A DNA stretch of 13,866 nucleotides from Blastocladiella britannica (taxonomy: Eukaryota; Blastocladiomycota; Blastocladiomycetes; Blastocladiales; Blastocladiaceae), in the NCBI GenBank assembly GCA_025349905.2, contig MU625022.1:1-13866 (forward strand), read 5' to 3'. The notes beneath the pieces were generated by a model. It was not told where the DNA came from. It was given only the letters and a program-made list of their open reading frames with translations, and made no database searches. Shown piece by piece: positions 9,132-13,866 of this stretch. The translations under genes were made by a program, and so were the position numbers. Positions within the stretch are counted from its first letter, which is position 1; each line of letters begins with the position of its first letter.

Positions 9132-12100
9132 TCAGTCACCATTTGCAGAACCAACAGCAGCAGCAAGATCATGATCCGTCGGAATAGGAGTGGCAGATCG
9201 GCTCACCAAGGGCCGTTCGCCGGGAATCACGCCCTGGGCCAGCGCGTCGGTATAAATGCGCCACTTGCCAACTTCGCGGTTGAGGTACTCGAGGCGCGCG
9301 CGCCAGTTGGCACGGACCAAGTCGCGAGCGCGAGCGCGGGCAGCGGGTGTCGGCCCAGTGGCCGTTGCGTCCTTCTCCAGAGCAGCACACACCGCATCGA
9401 CGGTGGTGGCGGCGTCAATGGTAGCGGCGACCAGCGTCTCGTACCGACGCAGCATGGCGTTGCAATGCCCGAGCTGCATCGCCTCGTCCGGTTCGGTGGA
9501 AGGGTACGGGTTGGGTGGTGGCGGGTACCACGGCGCAAGCAGCCGCGCCGACGACGAGCGAGCGATGAGGTCGGGCGTATCGGCCTCCCACCCGTACCGA
9601 GCCGACCCAACCCCGTCGGCGGTCGGGGCCGCGACTCCACGTGACGCGCGCGCGTTGCTGGCGTTGATCGCGTGCACCCACTCGGCGAGGTCGGTGGCCG
9701 ACCCGGCCTCTACCAAGTACACGGACCCGTCCGCGAGCGTCAGCGACCACACGTGCTCGCGCTTGGTCGTGTACTGGAGGGTAGGCAGGCCCGTGAACTG
9801 CGCGGCGACACTGTGCACGTTCGGGATCGCGAGCGTGCCCGTCGCCATGATCACGGGACCTTGCTGGGGTGGCGGCGCGTCCTGGATGTCTAGCTGCGGG
9901 ATCGGATGCGACGACGACGTTGTCGATGGCAGGGGTACGACAAACAGCGTCGGGAGCGTTAGTTGCAAGATCACGGACCGCCATGACCGGTTAGACGGAC
10001 GCCCATTGGCTGAAAGGAGGTGCTTGCGGTGGGCGACGGTTTGGCGAATGACTGCGAGCTGTTCGATTTTCGTTTTGTTGTTTGTTATCATCGCAAGGAG
10101 AGAATATGTAAAGGGTAACACATACGTTGCTGACAGGACCGAAAGCCATGGCAGAGGGATCGAGTGCCATGGCATGCCCGCGCCCTGACATGATGGATCC
10201 CGACCCCGACGCCTGGGAAGTGGAGTTGGTCGACCCAATCGATCCGCGGCTAGTTCCGAACGTACTGCGCTCGTTCGAGCGCCATGGCTGGACCCAGCTC
10301 GAAATGGACGAAATGGACGGGCTCCGGAGTCCCGGCGAACGGAACGAGGAAAACAGCGAGGATATGGATGGCGAGTAGGACATGCCCACGGGCGATGGGC
10401 TGGATGGCCCATTGGATGGGTGCTTGGGGAGGACGACAGCGGCGGGCCGGCCGGATTGCAACTGACCGCGGCCGCTGTTATTGCTGCCACTGAAGCTGCC
10501 GGTACCGCCCATTCTCCATGGCGTAAAGATGGATGAAGCTCCTGATCCCGTTCGTACGCGAACTGGTACTGTCGGATATGGGGCTCGATGTTCCAGGGTG
10601 AGATCGCCGGGTGCCGGCTCGGCCGTGAGAGAGGGAAAAGAAGCAGTATTTGCGGCAGCCACATCCGCTGTTGTTGCTGGATGCGACGACGGCTCTGTTG
10701 CCAGCTCGGCCGGCTCCTCTTCGAGAATGGAAGGGGTCGAAATCGCCTCGTGAACTGGAACGGGACTCTTTGCTGCAGCAATCGCCATCGCCACCGCGCG
10801 CTGAACGTACAGGGGTTGCCGGAGTGGGTTTCGCTTGAGTTCCGAAAAATAGGACTTGAGCACATCCTCTAGCACCGCGACCGTTGGCGGGGAGAGCGTT
10901 GCCGATGCAGCCAGCGCATTGATGGTGTTGGCGACAAATGTGCGCTTGGTCATACGGGAGGTAGAAGGACCCTGAACGTGCGAGTGCAGGTCCGTATTGA
11001 GCATTAAGAGCGAGTACAATACAGTGTGTGCGATGCCTGGAATCAGTAAAATGCACAAATCAGTAAAAATAAATGAAAAGGATCAAGCGAAGCAGAGGAC
11101 TACGTACTTGCAGCTTGATCAACAGGAACCGCGGTGGCTCCATTCAAGTCCCACCACAGGCGCGATTCGGGTCCAACGCTGGCAGCACGTGCGTGCTCCG
11201 AACCGTTGGCGGCCGCTGCAGCTGTAGCTCCTCCTCCACCACCCGGGATACTTTTGTCACTGATTGCAGGCGACGCCGATCTGAATATGGAGGATGCCTG
11301 CTTCTCGCTCCTGGAGCGGCCCAGCGACGCAGAAAACGGTCGCTGGAGTGTTGCGGCAATGACCCGCGGCGACATCCAAGAGGTTAAGGGAGCGGGTTCC
11401 GCTGGTGCCTGAGCCGCGTCACTGTGCTCTTTCCCGGTAGGCGTCCCGGGAAGTGCGGGCATGGGTGGTGGTGGGCCGTCCGCGGGTGACCACGGGACAG
11501 GATCGTCATCGTTGTGTTCGCCATCGCTCTCTGGAGAGGATGTGGGAAGCACAAAGGCCGACCGGCGTCGATGGGGATCTGGTGGTGCGGCGGTTGGGGC
11601 AGCAGCAGCCAAGGCGGGAGCGGCAGTGGCAGTGGCAGTGGCAGTCGAGGAAGACGACGACGAAGAACCGGACTTTGTGCCCGCGCTGGGAAGCAACTGC
11701 GTCTCGACAAACCGGCGAGCAAAAGCGGCCAGAACGCGGTCGATCGCTTGCGCCTCGGCATTGAGGTACAGGTGAGCAGCCAAAGTGCGCAATGCGCCAA
11801 GGAGCGTGCGGCGGCCAGGGTCAAACTCGCGCACGTAATGGGCCAGCACCTCGGCGCCAGCATTGTCGCGGGACCCCAGAAAGGCGCAAATGTCGTCCAG
11901 CGACGCGACCGGAGTGCCCTGGATGGCAGAAAGAAACAGGCGGCGGGCAATGAGGTGCGGAGGAGAGACGTGGGCCAGTGGTGGCGGATCCGCAGTGGCT
12001 GCTGCGGCGGCGACTGTGGCCTTGCCATCCGACGCAATCGGACCAGGAGGGTCAGTCGTAGCTGGCGATGCGTCATTAGTTGAAGCACCTGGCGAGGCAA

Positions 12101-12320
12101 ACGTGTGTGGGCCGGCAGCTATCAGGGCGCGAGCGAGGGCCGCGTGTTGCGACCCCACGTCAAAATGGGCTGCCTCTTGCGGTGCAATTGAACCCGGATG
12201 TGGATGTGGGTGGTGGTGCAGCATGGATACGATGCGCGGCGGCGGCGGCACATAGGCGTGGTGGTCTAGTGGTTGGCGGACGGCGCTGCCGCCCTCGTCG
12301 GAGGCCAGTGGCGGCGACAT
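9132..12320 (-). CDS. Sec7-PH domain Arf guanine-nucleotide exchange factor (EFA6/PSD-Yel1 type), three exons
   Basis: Sec7 proteins load GTP on Arf GTPases; the PH domain recruits them to phosphoinositide-bearing membrane. EFA6 and Yel1 act on Arf6/Arf3 at the cell cortex. Exons: 12320-11108, 11036-10126, 10058-9132, giving 1016 residues. The first Sec7 half (about 121-210) has ARRLFLSAIQ, DDICAFLG, EVLAHYVREFD and LNAEAQAIDRVLAAFARRF, where Glu189 is the catalytic glutamic finger (family motif GEAQ). The second half (about 405-475) has LLMLNTDLHSH, RMTKRTFVANTINAL and VLEDVLKSYFSEL. Between them lie about 190 low-complexity residues. A Ser-rich linker follows, then a PH domain (about 709-843) with RKHLLSANG, HVWSLTLADGSVYLVEA and DLAEWVHAIN (Trp835), then a coiled C-terminus of EFA6 style. 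Introns: 11107-11037 (GTACGT, CTGAT branch, CAG) and 10125-10059 (GTATGT, CAG). The 12320 start is the first ATG in frame. Arf GEF call secure; subfamily likely. Confidence 0.9.
11622..11645 (-). repeat. Hexanucleotide microsatellite GGCAGT x4, coding Thr-Ala
   Basis: Four perfect copies of GGCAGT on the plus strand read as ACTGCC on the coding strand and encode the Thr-Ala repeat after the poly-Ser tract in the Sec7 insertion (residues about 226-234). Perfect tandem units suggest recent slippage. Confidence 0.8.
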
Positions 12321-12399
12321 TTTTTTCAGTGATCCCTTTGGAAGAGCATCTCAAAAAGTGCCACTCGATGTTCTTGATGCACTCGTACTCGCCGGGCAT
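12160..12399 (-). other. Possible overlapping upstream ORF in the Arf GEF leader
   Basis: A minus-strand ATG at 12399, preceded by TTTATAA like other starts in this window, opens a 79-codon frame beginning MPGEYECIKNIEWHFLRC. It lies in a different frame from the Arf GEF and runs across the GEF start at 12320 to a stop at 12160. If the GEF mRNA begins upstream of 12399, this would be an overlapping upstream ORF likely to lower GEF translation. Its first 18 codons read like real protein, so it may instead be an exon of another transcript. Only the open frame is seen; the role is inference. Confidence 0.25.
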
Positions 12400-12414
12400 T
12401 TATAAATTTGTGAA

Positions 12415-12420
12415 TTTATT
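12415..12420 (-). terminator. Candidate poly(A) signal AATAAA
   Basis: The minus strand reads AATAAA here, in an A/T-rich stretch between the Arf GEF start at 12320 and the coding-like minus-strand sequence further right. It lies 26 to 36 nt past the two candidate stop codons of that unresolved gene (12448-12446 and 12458-12456). Its position fits the 3' end of a gene transcribed leftward, upstream of the Arf GEF promoter. Confidence 0.4.
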
Positions 12421-12445
12421 GAAAGTTACAAGCTGCTCCGGGGGC

Positions 12446-13410
12446 TTACCAGCATTCAACGGCTCGCGTCGCCGATCGAGAACTCTTTGCAGACGTGGGA
12501 AAGGATAACGTGTAGTGAGGGCGTGGTCCGTACCTTGGCAAGATGCGAGGTCCGCAGCGGCACGGGAGCTAGGGCAGAACCCAAAGCGGCAATGTCTCCA
12601 TCTGGAGAAGGGCGAGTTCTACGAGTACGGGTACGCCACCACGGCTCGGGTCGTTGTTCGCAATGCTCAGATCCGTGAAATGCTGGGCCACGAGGGCACC
12701 AGTGACCGACTCCAACGCAAGGAATGAAGGGTGGGCGATTGCGTTGGGGACCGTGGATGGCGCACCGAGCGACTTGCGGTCGAGGTCGTCGAGGGTGCTG
12801 CGCCGAAAGAAGTGGATGCGCGAGCGACACGCCAGCGCCGGGGTCATGACCGCGTTAACTAGGTCGCGATCCGACCGCGACGCAACAACGCGAGGTTCTT
12901 TAAAAACTCTTCGACGGCTTGACATTCGGCACTGTCCCCACCAATGAACACGCCAAACTATCTACACCGGCGAGATTCTAGAGTCCTTGCAGACGAGGGA
13001 CACGGGAGAATGGAGCGATCGAACTATTGTTGAAAACAGATGACTCGCGACGCCGTTTCTTCGTTCGGTCTCCTGTATATACTGAAAACGATGGATCTGT
13101 GTTGGAAAGCGATCGTCACATACCGAAATCGGCCGCAGTCCCACGGGATGGGGATCTTCAGCGCGAGAGCACACAAGCTCCACGCCAGAGAACGCTTCAT
13201 TCGATGCCGCAACTGCGACATCGTAGAATACCGTAGAGGAACAGCACGTTGCGAGAGGCCGCGCTCGATCGGGAAGCACGGCGGAGGAGATCGTGCGGGG
13301 CGGAATAGAAGGCTTCAAAAAGACTTGTCCACGAAGTAGCACCACAGCCGGCGCGACCAGTTAGAACGCTAGCACGGTGACGGGGGAGATCGACCTCGCC
13401 ATGGCTGTCT
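12446..13410 (-). other. Unresolved coding-like minus-strand region, multi-exon gene or decayed gene
   Basis: Several minus-strand stretches look coding but switch frame. From 13345 to 12962 one frame gives VFLKPSIPPRTISSAVLP, then FYDVAVAASNEAFSGVELVC and further sequence to a stop. From 12957, just after an AG, another frame gives FGVFIGGDSAECQAVEEFLK, then NLALLRR, and stops at 12859. From about 12890 to 12569 a GC3-rich frame gives LVNAVMTPALACRSRIHFF and LDDLDRKSLGAPSTVP. From about 12600 a third frame runs to a donor at 12533 (AAG|GTACGG); a 49-nt intron to 12485 would join it to a short exon ending AVECW at a TAA (12448-12446). One possible 51-nt intron (GTATGT...TATACAG) lies in the first segment. 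I recognise no family. Parts of the plus strand are open too, for example LEKGEFYEYGYATTARVVV at about 12600-12660, so strand is likely but not certain. Confidence 0.35.
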
Positions 13411-13645
13411 TTTTTCACGGTCGGGGTGCTAGACTCCATTTGTTGTTCGGAGCGATCGCCGTGGATGTGACTATACTTCTCGCCACAGGGAGGCAGTGTT
13501 AAGGCAAGTATAGGGAGAGCGCGTAGAGACCTTTTTGCTGGGCACGGTGGAGGGGGCAATGTTGGGGTATTGACTTTTTCGTGAAAAATGAAACAAAGCA
13601 AAGAGCCAGCGCCAAAGTTTGCCCACTTCCCACGAATCCGCACAA
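13411..13645. other. Stretch without a supported gene
   Basis: A minus-strand frame is open across most of this stretch (from 13643 down to 13197) and includes MESSTPTVKKDSHGEVDLPR from an ATG after ACAACAA. It carries no recognisable domain and may be 5' leader or intron of the unresolved minus-strand gene to its left. No RNA gene or repeat was seen. Confidence 0.25.
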
Positions 13646-13831
13646 TCAGGTTGTTTCAGCTGTCAGGTCCGCGCCAATGACCCGACTGCATCCTGAGCCG
13701 CTGGTCCCAGATCTGAGCCCCTCGGCCGGTTGTTGTTGTTGCTGATCTTTTTCCGCCACCAACGACAGAAAAAAAGTGAGCGACAGGGAGGGGCCGCTTT
13801 CATAGGCAGAGATGCGTCGATCAGGAGCCAT
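13646..13831 (-). CDS. Possible first exon or small ORF, Gln-run protein
   Basis: A minus-strand ATG at 13831, in the A/T-rich context ATATTAATGG that resembles the starts of the firm genes here, opens a 61-codon frame. It contains PSLSLTFFLSLVAEKDQQQQQ followed by a Gly/Ser-rich part, and stops at 13646. The Gln run is a CAA-type repeat (plus strand 13729-13742). It could be the first exon of the minus-strand gene to the left, with a donor such as GTCATT or GTCGGG near 13680, or chance. No family is recognised. Confidence 0.2.
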   Translation of the reverse strand: MAPDRRISAYESGPSLSLTFFLSLVAEKDQQQQQPAEGLRSGTSGSGCSRVIGADLTAETT

Positions 13832-13866
13832 TAATATTTTGATTTCGTGAAGAGTCGTGAAGGACG

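Noticed and set aside
10127..10872. Several plus-strand ORFs opposite the Arf GEF linker
   Set aside because: They are shadows of the Ser-rich low-complexity linker on the minus strand and lack any family signature.
12515..12727. Plus-strand ORF with LEKGEFYEYGYATTARVVV, slightly like a CBM21 glycogen-binding strand
   Set aside because: The defining downstream motif of CBM21 (an FEK then VRYT pattern) is absent, and the opposite strand is equally GC3-rich and connects better to neighbouring coding-like segments.
13725..13742. GTT/GCT repeats and other trinucleotide runs as CRISPR or satellite arrays
   Set aside because: Units are 3 to 6 nt with no spacers; they are simple coding microsatellites (Gln, Ala, Ser tracts).

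Overview
The window is nuclear DNA from a eukaryote. It is GC-rich, the genes are broken by short spliceosomal introns (52 to 100 nt in the ten I could place), and there is no bacterial signature. Protein types (an Arf GEF with Sec7 plus PH domains, a PXA-RGS-PX-Nexin_C protein, ATE1 with a fungal/animal layout, LETM1 with an EF hand) point to an opisthokont. Compact gene spacing and short introns, several with a CTGAY-like branch site, suggest a fungus. An early-diverging zoosporic lineage is my guess, not something the sequence proves.

Layout: (1) 1-309, minus strand: the 5' end of an unrecognised gene that runs towards the left edge. (2) 310-828: a probable divergent promoter region with one doubtful small ORF. 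(3) 829-2281, plus: ATE1 arginyl-tRNA-protein transferase, three exons. (4) 2458-5235, plus: LETM1-type mitochondrial inner-membrane protein, three exons, with a long Ala-rich C-terminal half and an EF hand. (5) 5236-5855: non-coding spacer with striking same-strand TTCCA and CCAAT clusters. (6) 5856-9092, plus: Mdm1/SNX13-type tethering protein, five exons. (7) 9132-12320, minus: Sec7-PH Arf guanine-nucleotide exchange factor of the EFA6/PSD-Yel1 type, three exons, with about 190 low-complexity residues inserted in the Sec7 fold. (8) 12321-13866: minus-strand coding-like pieces in changing frames that I could not assemble or recognise, followed by a possible first exon at the right end.

The four solid genes are separate housekeeping functions, not an operon or a pathway. 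LETM1 acts at the mitochondrial inner membrane, the Mdm1-like protein at ER contact sites, the Arf GEF at endosome or plasma membrane, and ATE1 in the N-degron pathway. The Mdm1-like gene and the Arf GEF gene converge with only 39 nt between stop codons, so their 3' ends must overlap. I saw no mobile element, CRISPR array, rRNA or tRNA, and no clearly new multi-gene system. The best leads are the interrupted Sec7 domain, the unresolved minus-strand gene on the right, and the motif-dense spacer before the Mdm1-like gene.
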